From assembly GCF_040183065.1 (NCBI RefSeq), contig NC_091123.1:112752821-112816820 (forward strand): a stretch of DNA of 64,000 bases. The letters run 5' to 3'. A program made the position numbers and the translations under genes. The DNA comes from Periplaneta americana (taxonomy: Eukaryota > Arthropoda > Insecta > Blattodea > Blattidae). Shown here in pieces: positions 12,165 to 23,852 of the stretch. The notes under the pieces were generated by a model. It did no database searches. It saw only the letters and a list, made by a program, of their open reading frames with translations, and had not been told where the DNA came from. Each line of letters opens with the position of its first letter. The stretch's first letter is position 1.

Positions 12165-12245
12165 GCCAGTCGGTGTGGAGTAATGGTTAGCATAATGAGC
12201 TCAGAGATGCACACACGGAAGGAGGTTCGAATCCCATAAGTCATG
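12165..12245 (+). mobile_element. tRNA-like SINE head fragment
   Basis: Plus strand reads CGGTGTGGAGTAATGGTTAG, an A-box-like start related to the family 1 SINE head (GTGGAGTAACGGTCAGC), then a B box GGAGGTTCGAATCCC near 12222-12236. The spacing between boxes fits a tRNA-derived promoter. The following 100 bases do not resemble the family 1 body, so this is either another SINE or a truncated head. Confidence 0.55.
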
Positions 12246-12249
12246 AGAA

Positions 12250-15200
12250 CGAGTGAGAAGGACACTTTACAAGTGGAAGCAGCAGGAAAAATAAAAACGG
12301 AATGAAAGGATGCAGAAGAATGCCTCAAAGCTTATTATTTTTCTTTTCCAAGTACTGTGTGCGACCTCAGCCGTAATCTTTTTTTTTACGGCACTATAAA
12401 CTATAACAAAACAACACGGAGAAGACTATGCCAACTAAATTAAACTTAGGTAGCAGTATCACTGAATATGTGAACACTTTCAACTTTTTATACTATCTTT
12501 GTTGTTTGGATGCAATTTCTATTCCACACAACGCATAAAATTTTTAAGTGAAATACGTGGTGCAATTAAAAAAAACTGTAAATACGTAAAGTAGAAAGAA
12601 AAGTAATAATTTAATTCTAAGATACAATGACAGGGTCTGTATATGTATAACGTTAATCGAAATATTTTATCCAATGTAGGTTTTCTCAAAATAAAAACAT
12701 ATTTTTATAAAATAATGAGACTTGGTAGTTCGTTTTCACTTAGTTTCTTTGGTCTGGTAATATTTATTTTTAAGTAACAATACTTGTTAATCAAATTTTA
12801 CGACCACTCGTAAAGTTCTGCACTATTTCAAATATGTTTTCATTTTGCAGCCATGAGATTCAATTAATTATCTTCGCGAAAAGTGGTGTACCTCCTAAAA
12901 TTTACACTCTAATAAACATAACTCTAAATTAAAATGTTTAGCTATAATGTCTGTAGCAATCTGATGTAAATCCGGTTGGTTTCTTTGCCTTAACTTCACT
13001 CAAAATTTGCAACAAATTTTACACACTTCGCCAAATTTATTAGCAAATTCTGTCTACAATATAAAATAAAACTAATTGCGTTCTGAAAAACAGTAGGCCA
13101 ACATACTGAACATTTTAACAGAATTAAATAATCCCTCGACACTTTGCGAATTTCTACTCACTTAAGTTCAAAACAGTTTTATTTTCATTGCTACTGAACT
13201 TAGAATATGTCAGGAAATTACTCAAATTCGGAAGTTTAAGTGCGATATCTAGTCATAATTCGTAGCTTAGGAAGGGTGTTAATGTATGCAGCAAGCCTAC
13301 ATGACAATATGGAAAAAAATGTTTATATTTGAACTCTTAAGGTATTCTTTCAGTATGTCCTTATTTATAGCGGCCATAATGAAAATGATTATTATTAATC
13401 GTTTTCTTGTCATTAAGTATATGGATGGCTTAACTATATGAACATAACTCTATCAGACGTGAAAAACTTACGTTCACCTGATGGAATATTTCGCGGCAAA
13501 TTCGGTAGTATACAGTAGGTATTTATCTTACTTCAACAAAATGTAGTCTACAACGTTTTTATCCATGCCCAATGAAAATGATTTTATTTGGAATATTTTT
13601 GATCTCAAAATGTTTCGAAAATTTCAAATCGTAACTATTATTTGCATGACTATAGGGCCTACAGTATAATTATGACAGTGAGATGGACGTCATGAAAATG
13701 GATAAATTTCGCTTACAAGCAAATAAAATGAAGTTTCTGAGATTCTTCGTATCACATCAAGATTTCAATAGACGTATAGAAAGAAAGAAGGAAAGAAAGA
13801 CAAGTCGCTTTATCCGATTTGACATAAATATAAAGACAGAAGAATCTCTATAATAAATTGGGTGAACCACATATTACAGGATGCAATTTGCTACATTGTC
13901 ATCAAACTACAGTCAAAGAATCGTTGCGAATTTGTGTGGCCGGAGAAAATTGCAGAAGCAACGAACTGGTGTAGCCTACACCGTGCCAGGTCATGGTACT
14001 AGAATTTAATGAAAATTAATATTTAAGCTAATTTTCGTTCCTTAAAAAACATGGTGATAGTCGTTCGTTCCGCTTTTTCTTCGTTTACGAAATATATTGA
14101 CTTGAAAATCGATGCTACATATGCCGCTTTTTGCGCGCAATCGGAACCTCATAATTCCGCGACACCGTATCACAGCGCTCGTATTAATCCTGTAGTTTAT
14201 TTCCTTTTCCTCTTAAGTGACATTAATACAGCACTCCTGCTGAAATACAAATTCAATTTGAATTTAAAATAGGTGTTAACTTTGTAACTCACTTTAAATA
14301 TGATAGTGTGGATTCGAAGTGATCGGAACAAGGAGTCACTAAACAGTACATACAAACATTTTACACAGGCTGGTTTTCCACACTCTTCTGTAACACACAC
14401 AATGTTTCTAACGTACAACATTGTTGCAAGAACGTTATCAAACTTCCTCGAAGGATTTTCCGTCACATATCCACACCCGTGCCACGCGTATATTATTAGC
14501 AGGTATTTGCGGAAAGGTGAATGAATCTGGTGATACACAACAAATGCAATGTCATCATGAAGCCCCTATCGTGCCATGTGTCTGGAATATTTTCACAAAT
14601 AATTTTGTGTCTGAAATACTCTTGTTGCATTCAAATTACAATTTCATATTGTTTAAAAGATTGCACAAATTTGGTAGATTTTGGAGATATAATTTTCGTG
14701 TTTTGCCTTACCATGTAACGCACTTTTTACTTCATCAATAAATACAGTGTTATCTATCAGTCTACTCCAGGAATCCAGAAGTAGTAGCGTGTCGTTCTCA
14801 GCAGTGGGAGAAATGCAACCCTTCATGATCTTCTCACGTGATTTTTCGTCAGTTTACCGTAACTACTTGCATTGACCACGGCATTAAATGGCTTATCTTT
14901 GTCTATACGTTGTTTTACTTTAGGTCCAAATGCCCCTTTCGGTTCTTGAAAGTATATGTACAGTCGTATTCATAGACTTCAAGCTTCATAGACCTATGGA
15001 TTTGGACGGTTACGATTGAGTGACAGATGTCATGGATTGCACTACTACTGTTTTCATGTGATCAAGAAAAAAAAAAGACCTGACTACAGCATTAATGCGA
15101 GAGTTGTGATAAAGTGTCGCGGAACTATGAGGATCCGAGTGTGCGCAAAAGTGTCACGAACTTTAAATAAGAAATTTGCATCACCTAACAATGGTCGAAG

Positions 15201-16827
15201 TCCTATTCTTCAGAATGAAAGCACAATAAACTTTTATCTTATTTACAGAGAATCAATTATCGCTCAATATTACAACAGGATGAAATATAGAGATAATCTA
15301 ATAACCTTAGTTCACTTTTCGCTATCTGGAGCTCGGATTTCATACACAATCTCAATATCAGATATCGGAATCAGATCTAGAATGTTACTGCATTCTATAG
15401 ACTAGCGAAACGAATGCGTAAAGGATTCTCTATAAGAATAAAATGACAGAACGTTACGAGTGTCCGGAAATAGGACCTGTCCGGTAATTGGCCTCCCTTC
15501 TCTATTAATCTTTAAATTTTTAACATCTTTATTCTGAATTTAAATAATATGCCCAGTTTGGATAAAAGCTAATATTTACGAGATGTACACGACAATTAAA
15601 TCCAAGTCGTTTCCCTTCCAATCGTAGGGTATATAGTACGTTTATAATTCGAAAGAATTACTTTTGTCCATAGCAATTACTCTAAGGATCGTAATAATAG
15701 TCTAATCATGTCCACTTTATCATGCAAATTGCAAGGTGCATGTTAAAAGTCGTACATCCATACTAGAGTATTATGACTGGTACAATGGTAATTAATTTTT
15801 TATGAATATAATTAACATCACGGTTAAAAAGACGTGTAACTGAGAATGAAGTAGAACATTTACCATTCTCCTAAATAAAGTATTGTTTTAATGGCGGAAA
15901 GTTAACTCTGCTTCGTACACGGATTTAGAGCGTGTGTGTTGGATGCCGACCATAGTAAACTTTAACGTCATCTGGGATAAGCTACAATACAACAAAGCGT
16001 TTTGTCTGAAAACCTTCTGCCCCGTCTGTTACATCCCAGAATGCTTGTCATACGTTGTGATGAAGATAAGAACTTGACTGAGCACAAATCGTACCTCTGT
16101 ACGCTCTTCAAGTAACCTCATTTTTTAACTTTAACCCCAATAATTACATCGTGGGCTTGAATTAGGCCCATTTAAGTTAGAGTACGTCTCCACCATAGCG
16201 CAAGAGTCCCATGTACAATATTCTTAAGTCCGATAGGAATAAACCAGTTTCCCGCTTTCTGAAAGAATATGAGGAAATCGTTCACAACCACCATACAAGA
16301 AATGAAGCTGAACATTACCTTACCGAGAAGCATCATATTTCAGGAAGAATGAACCTGAAAAAAAGAAAAATTATAATTAGAACATAAATTTAGAGTAGGG
16401 TTATCATAAAATTGTATTTCAATGGTTTGCTACATAACATTAATAAATTGACATAAAAATGTCATGTGTAGTTATCATTCAAACATGTTTATTTCAAGAC
16501 ATAATGTTAGTTATTTACCTCGTAACCAATATTTTTTATTTTAAACTTTTGATATTATAAATAGCTCGACTAAACAAAATGTTAATTTCATGTAAGTTGA
16601 GAATGGAAGCATTCCTATTGAATAAAAGGGACGTGAAGATATGTCACATAACATTTAAACTACAGAGTGATACCTACTTAAGCCAGACACACTTTCAGTA
16701 AAATGAGAAAAAGATTATTTACTTCATAGTGATGTATAATGAAACATATCAACATTCAGATAGTATAAAGTAAATATTATAATGTGAAATCGTAATTAAT
16801 TAAAATACATATGTTCCCATTTGGAAA
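12250..16827. other. 4.5-kb AT-rich spacer; no gene identified
   Basis: I see no recognisable protein, RNA or element here. The longest frame (15016-15405, 129 codons) has no family signature and biased AT-rich codons. Overlapping frames at 14197-14741 on both strands are likewise anonymous. A single phrase CGTATTCATAGAC near 14966 resembles the terminus of the short element at 34742-34922 and may be a solo end. Confidence 0.45.
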
Positions 16828-16985
16828 TATAAAGGTGGAAAAATTCAAATATCTTGCAGAAACAGTAACAAATATAAATGACACCTGAGAGGAAATTAAA
16901 CGCAGAATAAATTGGGAAATGCCTATTACACTGAACAACAAGAATTTTGCTCCGACTTAAAACAATGTGTCCCTTATGGTTTGGT
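16828..16985 (+). pseudogene. LINE RT fragment (family B), short
   Basis: Plus strand reads KVEKFKYLAETVTNINDT, then a stop, then EEIKRRINWEM. That is the segment just after the RT palm in the same LINE family whose palm lies at 46447-46849 and whose tail lies at 18165-18610 and 30914-31252. Only about 50 codons survive. Confidence 0.75.
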
Positions 16986-17284
16986 GTAGGCTGAATCCGA
17001 AAATGCATCTTTTTTCTTCATATCACGTAAGGTTTTTTAAAATATACTGTGATTTCACTTTTCGATAAACACTCCCCAGGAAACATTTGGCGTGGGTTGG
17101 GAATTGTAAACCAAAACAAAAGGTAATGCATTTTATGAGTTTATGATTTATTTCCGGTTTTTTATAGTTGTTGGCATGTTATTTTGTACTTCTAATAAAT
17201 AAAGAGACATTGGTCCCTTCTATTCAGTAAATTTCATAACATTATAACAGTTAAAAGTGAGGTCTAAGCAATGAACAAACAAGG

Positions 17285-17767
17285 TTGTGGTGTTCAGTAT
17301 TTAAAAGAAAAATGTACCATTTTGAATGAAGGCAAATTAAAGGAGGGCATTTTCGTCGGTTCCTAAATTCACAAAGTTATGGCTAACTCTTTGTTTGAGG
17401 AAAACTTTCCGTTATAAAAAAAATGACATGGCGCGCTTTCAAAGATATTTACTCAAATTTTCTTGGAAATTCTAGGGCAGACAACTACATCGAACTTGTG
17501 GACACCATATTAAGTGCATATGAGAAAATAGGGTGTGATATGTCTCTCAAAATACACTTTTTACATTCTCATTTGGATTTCTTTCCTCCTAACCTTGGAG
17601 CGGTAAGCGACGAGCATGGGGAAAGATTTCATCAAAAAATATCTGAAATGGAAAAGCGATATAAAGGAAATCATAACCTAGCATGCTTGCAGACTATTGT
17701 CAGTTCCTTATATAAAACAGTACTGAGTCTAGTTATAAACAGAAGTCATCCAAAAAAATCCTTCTAA
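17285..17767 (+). pseudogene. Relic of an unclassified transposon-associated protein (SDEHGERFHQ family)
   Basis: The readable part begins in a broken frame (GIFVGS, stop, HKVMANSLFEENF at about 17345-17415) and continues from 17423 as an open frame: AFKDIYSNFLGNSRADNYIE, LKIHFLHSHLDFFPPNLG, AVSDEHGERFHQKISEMEKR, ending with a stop at 17765-17767. I recognise this as the C-terminal part of a protein that recurs many times per genome in insects and other animals, next to transposon sequence. I do not know its formal class. Two in-frame stops upstream and the missing N-terminal two thirds show it is dead. Alternative: a captured host exon, unlikely given the stops and its repetitive relatives. 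Confidence 0.65.
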
Positions 17768-18164
17768 ATTTAAGTTCAAATTCCTATATTTTTCTCATTA
17801 TACGCATGAAATATTTTTATTGTTGTTGTGTTTTAAATTACGTAACATCATTTTTGTATTCAGTACACATTTTTCAAGTATTATGAGGCGTTTTGAAGAA
17901 TCCCTAGTCTGTAGCAATGAATAATAAAAAAAAAGAAATTTTTATAAAGAATTGAATTAATTTCCCCGGAGTATGATACGTGATGGAGAAATTTTGATTT
18001 TAAATTCAGATTTAGGGCAAGCGTATTAGTAATATTCACCTATTTTTATTTCGGAGCAAGACAAAAAGTAAACATTTGCTGTTCAGTGTTATTATTCAGT
18101 TGAGAAGCTTTTGTCATCTATCCAGTCTGATTTTAAAAAAAGTTAGAATTTATAAAACAGTTAC

Positions 18165-18612
18165 ATTAGCGGTTGTTCTGCATTGTTGTAAAACTTGGAC
18201 TCGCACTTTGAGAGAGGAACAGAATGTTTAAGTATAATGTGCTTAGGAAAATATTTGGGGCTAAGAGAGATGAAGTTACAGGAGAATGGAGAAAGGTACA
18301 CAACGCAGAACTGCACACATTGTATTCTTCATCTGACATAATTAGGAACATTCGAATCCAGACGTTTGAGACGGGCAGGGCATGTAGCACGTATGGGTGA
18401 ATCCAGAAATGGGTACAGAGTGTTAGTTGGGAGGCCTGAGGAAAAAAGAGCTTAGGGGAGGCCGAGACGTAAATGGGAGGAAAATATTAAAATGGATTTG
18501 AGGGAGGTGGGATATGATGGTAGGGACAGGGTTAATCTTGCTCAGGATAGGGACCGATGGCGGGCTTATGTGAGGGCGGCAATGGACCTCAGGGTTCTCT
18601 AAAAGCCATTTG
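18165..18612 (+). pseudogene. LINE RT 3' end (family B), frameshifted
   Basis: C-terminal end of a LINE pol protein on the plus strand. Readable pieces are TLREEQN, NVLRKIFGAKRDEVTGEWRK, LYSSSDIIRNIR and, in another frame, remnants of RLRRAGHVARMGESRN, MDLREVG and the closing RAAMDLRV, with a stop near 18600. Stops and frame shifts are frequent. The sequence continues AAAGCCATTTGTAAGTAAGT, the short tail this family usually ends with. A cleaner minus-strand copy is at 30914-31252, and the upstream palm region of the same family is at 46447-46849. Confidence 0.85.
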
Positions 18613-18814
18613 TAAGTAAGTTGTACATATGCTCCCCATAACATATTTTCCATTTGCAAACAATTCAACCAAGGGAAGAATTTTAAAATAAACAAGTGTC
18701 GAATTATACGTTCTTTCTTGTTTTACATACGTGATTCGCCTAAAATGAATGTGATGTGCCGTTTTGTCAAAATTGACTATTTTTCTTTCCAGTTTATTTT
18801 ACAACAGTTTATCT

Positions 18815-19025
18815 ACTGCGATGGTTATTTAGCATCTGAGTGAAATGAAGGTGATATGAGCCAGCGAAATGAGTACACGATCCAACGCCGAAAGTTACCC
18901 AGCATTTGCTCGTAAAGGCTTGAAGGAAAGCCTCGGAAAAAACTCAACCAGATAACTTGTCCCATCCAGGATCTGAAACCGAGTTCGCTCATTCCACGGT
19001 CAGACATGCTAGTGGAGCTTATACC
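18815..19025 (-). mobile_element. tRNA-derived SINE (family 1), degraded
   Basis: Minus-strand copy. The core is recognisable by CCAGCATTTGCTCGTAAAGG and AAAGCCTCGGAAAAAACTC on the plus strand, but the tRNA-like head is worn (ATCCAGGATCTGAAACCGAG in place of the normal B box) and the tail is shortened. Older than the copies at 27730 and 63607. Confidence 0.8.
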
Positions 19026-19029
19026 ACGT

Positions 19030-19560
19030 GATAAATGTTTTGTCTGCAGTTGCTCCTCTTTGGTATTTTGTATGAGATCTCCGTTCTACCGCCACAGCCG
19101 ACTTACATTTAACGATTATAAGACTGAGAAAGCTTTCTTTTCACCATCGAACGTCATTAGGACTGCCCTCTTGCGGGTAAGTCTACGAGTACGCTACGGC
19201 ACCTATTAAGAAAACAAACGTAGAGAGAGATTATCCGCTTATATGAGCATTTCTGTTGTGTCTGTCATGGTTATTACGCTATCGACTTTCGAAACACCGG
19301 ATGTTCTAATGAATCGCCCTGCGTAGACGAAATAAGCAAATTAGTATTTTACCAATGTTTATACACGATGTTGATAAAAAGACTTTTATTCTTCTCTATA
19401 GATGAAATAAGAACATGTGTAATTATGCACACGATTTTAATAAAAAGATGTAATAAATGGCAGTTTTATATGTTGACGACAAAGTAATAATCACAAACGA
19501 GAATAATCTACGAAAGACAATATCAGAATTAAATAAGTTATGCCATCATAAATATAACAT
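19030..19560. other. Spacer; no gene
   Basis: Anonymous sequence. The open frame at 19006-19209 has no recognisable motif. Confidence 0.45.
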
Positions 19561-19564
19561 CGAA

Positions 19565-19915
19565 ATATTATAATCTTCATCTTACGATGTTGGTGACGTA
19601 TAAACGTCCGTTGATGTGACATATTAATGAATTTAAATACTATTATAGTCACAATCATGCCATGGTATGAAAGAAAAATTTCATAACCTCGAGCAGGATT
19701 CGAACCTGCGACTTCCTGTACTCCGGTCAGGCGCTCTACCACTGAGCTATCGAGATCGTCTCACGCCAAAGGCTTGGAATTATCCCTTCATATTGGCGAC
19801 TCTATTATAGAGTACTGTCCATAGCGTCTGATCTAGTCAGCACTGCTTATGGTGGGAAGAAACTTTTTACAAATGTAATCTTCATCTAACGATGTTGGTG
19901 ACGTACGTGACACTT
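19565..19915 (-). mobile_element. tRNA-like unit (19690-19760) between direct repeats
   Basis: The minus strand at 19760-19690 folds like a tRNA. A 7-bp acceptor stem (GATCTCG with CGAGGTT) includes two wobble pairs. There is a D arm AGCTC/GAGC, an anticodon arm with loop CCGGAGT, and a T arm GCAGG-TTCGAAT-CCTGC. The anticodon would be GGA (Ser), but residue 33 is C, not U, and the long variable arm of tRNA-Ser is absent. I therefore call it a tRNA-derived repeat, not a tRNA gene. About 32 bases around ATCTTCATC..ACGATGTTGGTGACGTA occur on both sides (about 19569-19600 and 19878-19908). That suggests either a long duplication or two tandem copies of a SINE tail. Confidence 0.55.
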
Positions 19916-20235
19916 GTGGCGGACAAGGTCGCAGTTGGGGTTTTTCTCGGGGTTCTCCCGTTTTTCCCCATATTAGGCATTTACATAATTCCGTCACCAT
20001 TTATCCATTTCGTTATCATTCCATAGCATTACTCAATCGCCGGCTGGCGATGCACGGAGGGGGTTGGCGTGGAAACGAGCGGGGGTTGCCTGCTCGAAAC
20101 CTGAGTACGTAGCGAACCTTAGTGTAGTCAGCCGGTGTGGATTTAGGAATGCGCCTAGCTCGAGGGTTAGCGTAATAGATCGTAACAGATCGCGGTGCTG
20201 GACCATAGTCTCCCCCCTTCCGTACATTCCATTCC
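19910..20235 (+). mobile_element. Interspersed repeat, SINE-like (family 3), copy 1
   Basis: It shares an order of motifs with 52490-52835: GTGACACTTGTGGCGGACAA, GGGGTTTTTCTCGGGGTTCTCC, CCATAGCATTACTCAATCGC, CCGGCTGGCG, and GTAGCGAACCTTAGTGTAGTC. The CTCGGGGTTCTCC phrase resembles the core of families 1 and 2. No tRNA head is seen at this copy, but copy 2 has a B-box-like sequence upstream. Both strands give spurious open frames here. Confidence 0.7.
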
Positions 20236-20689
20236 ATATAAAAGAACTGACAAATATACGAAATAAATTAAAGATCTGGCAATATAAATTTGCGAAAGCC
20301 TCCTGAACGATGGAGTGATACAATGCCAACTTAGGGGGGAGCAATGCACTTTGTCCCTTCAACTTAGTCAATCAGGGGCGTCCCTCAATGAAATTAATGG
20401 AGGGGCGTCCCACAGAAATAAATCGATGAGACATTCCTCATGATAAAAATAATTAAATTGTTCGAAATATGAACTGGGACATAATATAAAAATGTTCATT
20501 TCAAATCCACAGAAGCTGTCAATGACCGTGTTAGCGACGAAACTTACACTGACCCCTCCCTTTCATTCCTCCTGCATTTCAGATTGGTGAATACCCGCAC
20601 AAGATGTAACGGTGACTCTTGTCCATGATCAACATTTTCTTCAGTTCAGTTTAATCTATCAACTACTGCGATCGAATAGTAATGATCAT

Positions 20690-20840
20690 TAAGGATTCCT
20701 GTACATTTTCCCGAATCCGCATTCCGAACATCTATTTTCCCAAATAATTTATTTCCTTAAATCAGTCTTCCTGAATCCGCATTCCCTGTTGGCATTTTCC
20801 CGATTTCTTTAATTTTTGTTTTCCCGAATGACGCAGTACA
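20690..20840. repeat. Degenerate short repeat, CCCGAATCCGCATTCC motif
   Basis: The phrases TTCCCGAATCCGCATTCC (about 20709) and TTCCTGAATCCGCATTCC (about 20769), together with three copies of TTTTCCCGA or TTTTCCCAA, occur within 150 bases. This is a small, diverged tandem array, or the repetitive end of an old transposon. Confidence 0.5.
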
Positions 20841-21366
20841 TCATCATACATTTTATTGCAATATATTACAAGCTAAGGAAGAATTGAATCTGAATAATAT
20901 CCTCATGTTATAAAGAGAAATTATGTTCTAAGTGTCTTACATTATTATCATCATAGGTAGGATGTTCGTACCAAAATAATAGATCTCAGTTGATTGCAGC
21001 GAGGAGTAGAGATTTCACCCGCGCCTCGCCCTGCTCCCGCTCGCTACAGACGATATGCAGTTCACACAAACAACGCATAGTATGATTGTGTAGAGCTGTG
21101 TACAGTCGTAAATAATTTGAAGAATATTGTTAATTTATATTAATATTTTAAGTTCTGAATAAAGTGAGCTATTCTATTATTACTGTATTATTTAAGTAAT
21201 GTTAATATTACGCATGGTCCAAAAAAAGTAAACTCATCTGTTATTAAATAATTATGCAAATCGGAGTGTGTAACACGTTTATTTTTTCCCGGGTTATTCT
21301 TCGTTAAATGTTGACGTCTCGTCGTGCTATGCATTTAGTTGCGTTACAGTCCAAGTTCAACATCGG
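20841..21366. other. Spacer; no gene
   Basis: AT-rich sequence left of the 5.8-kb TIR element. No identifiable content. Confidence 0.4.
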
Positions 21367-22152
21367 AATTGAGTCATTCCACGTCAAATCGCACAGCAAT
21401 AAAACACGACCTTCTCGGAAATGGTCGAATTTTTTTTCATGAATTCCAGACATCAAATAAGGAAACCCGTATTTTTTTTATTTTCACAATTATTAATTAT
21501 TTGTGTAGTTATGAATATTTGAAGTTACGCAAATTATGCGCGCACTGTTACATAAACTCTCTTGGAACTCTCTGTCTACATACAATTGAGATTTGCGGTT
21601 TGGCGCATTTGAAAGACGAAATACAACACTTTTTATTACTTTAGGCCTATCACAAATAAATTAAAATCATTTCTTTTTCAAAGCAAAATTACTATATTAA
21701 ATAGCCAAGTTAAAAATCTGAAAAAAATATAGACTTGTTCGCTGATGTATTATCTGTAAACTACTGCATTTATAAATATGGGATCGGCACCCATACATTT
21801 GTAACAATTTATTTTCCGGAGGCATACACGCGCTCCCGATGCCCAGCTAACGAACTGCTTGCAGCCATAGGCTAGAAGGCGGCCCGTGGAAATTTCCCGT
21901 TGCATCTGATGTCACCATACTAATCATCAAATGATTAATACCTTAAGGAACAGTAAATATCTTATCTAAAATTATTTTATTATTGTCAGCTCAGGGGGAA
22001 GCCCTTCACAGTTTATACTGTAATATAGCCAAGTGTTTGATGATAGCAACACTGGGTAAGGCAGTAAACTTTACGGCAGTAAACAGATGGCATGAGAGAA
22101 AAATAATCAGTTTGGGTTTGAATTTCGCGCAGTGACGTGACTTCTATACAAC

Positions 22153-22989
22153 ATGAGTGATGGTAAAGATCGCGTAATATATAACAAGTATTTAAATCCA
22201 TTTACCTTCCTAATCACGCTTTTAAAAAGAAAAGTACACTAAGACGCGTAAGTCGCGACTTATTGATAAAGCTCAATTTAAAGGAGTCTTTGAGTGTGCA
22301 AATATGTGATTTGTTCCGTAAAAATCAATCAATTTCCGCATAGGTCAGGTGAAATTATATGTGAAGCCGGTAGTTCTTGTGATATTAATAAACATGAATC
22401 AAATGAAAGTGCGGACAGAGAAAGTGATTATCCTAGTATTTCTTCTAGCAGTTCTATGGATACAGTGCTAGAAATCAGTAATATTGAGGAATTAAACAAG
22501 AGTTTGATGTCAATAGAATCCCCTATCAAGAAAAGAAAGATACAACAAAACGATACCCCCGTGAAAAGTTTCAAAAGTAAAAGGCTCCCTAGCATGTTAA
22601 GTTTTTCATGTAGAAGATGCATCATCATCCATTCAAAAGTCAGCCATATTTTATTTTTGACAGAATGCAAAGAAAGTACAACCTGAAAATTACATAGTTA
22701 TTGCAGACTTTTCTGAAAATTATTCATTTGTAATACAAGATTCAATACAAGGTGTGCATTGGAACATATGCCAAACCACAATACAGTACAATTTTAATTT
22801 TACTTCCTACTTTATTTTATTTTATATTCTCTTATAGGCCTATTAATATTATATCTGAACTGTGACCGAACACGAGCGCTGCTCATTCGGTCTCAAATTT
22901 TGTTAATACTACTGCAATTCCTTTTTTTATATTGATTATATTATATTTATATTTCTCTTATTTGTAATTATATTCTTCATTCTGTATAT

Positions 22990-23058
<69 letters not shown>

Positions 23059-23670
23059 AAATAAATAAATAAATCCTTTCGTAGTATATTTCAAAGGAGA
23101 TGCAGAAATTCGTTACAAAAGTAATGTCATCTCAGAAACCATGAAACATGACACCGATCCCTTTCACTTTTTTCAATCCGAAGCAATCAATTTCTTAAAT
23201 CAAGAATTCAACGATATGAAAAAAATCATCTACTTTTCCAACGGATCAAGTTCACAATACAAAAAAAAAAAATTAAAAAATAATTGCTTACATGAAGACG
23301 ATTATGGAATTAGTGCTGAATGACACTTCTTTGCAGTGTCGCATGGTAAAGGTCCATGTGTTGGCATTGGAGATACTGTTAAAAGACTTGCCACGAGAGT
23401 TAGCCTATACAAGATCCTATAATAACACAAAAAAAACTGTTTGATTAGTCACAAAAAACATTTCTAACGTGTCATTTATATTTTGTCCAGTCAATAAGCA
23501 CAAAAACCACACTGAAAATTTGCAGGCCAGATACCATAATCTAAAACCAATAACTGGTACATTAAAATTATTATATTCTTTCATTCCGTTGTCAAAAACT
23601 GAAGATTTAGTAAAACAATTTTCTTTCAAGAAAGAAGGTAGGCGAATGAAAAGAAACATTTGAAAAGCAT
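22153..23670 (+). pseudogene. Broken transposase-like gene of the TIR element (DFSENYSF / SHGKGPC family)
   Basis: Degraded but readable from start to end on the plus strand. The probable start is ATG at 22153 (MSDGKDRVIYNKYLNPF), then KTRKSRLIDKAQFKGV, then SVQICDLFRK in a shifted frame. A Ser-rich spacer and LNKSLMSIESPIKKRKIQQN (near 22490-22550) follow. Most of the middle is deleted. Then come VIADFSENYSFVIQDSIQGV (about 22705-22765), the LINE insertion, PFVVYFKGDAEIRYKSNV, KKIIYFSNGSSSQYKKKK, HFFAVSHGKGPC and VKRLATRVSLYKIL. The C-terminus is KPITGTLKLLYSFIPLSK (about 23545-23600). I know this protein as a repeated, uncharacterised family in insect and cnidarian genomes. Asp in DFSENY and the residue after FS (Asp in most copies I recall, Asn here) are likely catalytic. 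Multiple stops and shifts make it inactive. It lies inside the 25-bp TIRs and is oriented left to right. Confidence 0.7.
22786..23072 (+). mobile_element. LINE 3' end with (AAAT)n tail, inserted in the TIR-element gene
   Basis: A non-coding segment containing GAACTGTGACCGAACACGAG and CATTCGGTCTCAAATTTTG, ending in about 20 AAAT units (22993-23072). It interrupts the gene at a codon-level position: the protein reads QTTI to its left and PFVVYF to its right. 5' truncation and an A-rich tail are standard LINE traits. I place the family by memory only. Confidence 0.7.
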
Positions 23671-23852
23671 AATGTACAATTATTTGAAGATATCATAATA
23701 AGTAAATCAGCAGCGTTTCCTCGAGTAACTTGATCCGTACTGGGTGTAATGTTGCAACGTTCAGTCAATTATCCAGCGCCGATAAACCTCTTAGCGCGCT
23801 TTGACGCTTCCCGTCCACTGCTGCTGCGCCGACCGCTACACATTGTCATAAG

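Noticed and set aside
15016-15405. 129-codon open frame
   Set aside because: No motif or repeat relative. In an AT-rich 4.5-kb spacer a frame this long can occur by chance.
19690-19760. tRNA-Ser(GGA) gene
   Set aside because: C in place of U33, a mismatch in the anticodon stem, no long variable arm and repeat context. Better explained as a tRNA-derived repeat. A tRNAscan-type covariance score would settle it.
20016-20371. Several overlapping frames on both strands, 60-112 codons
   Set aside because: They lie within the family 3 interspersed repeat and change with copy. Not a gene.
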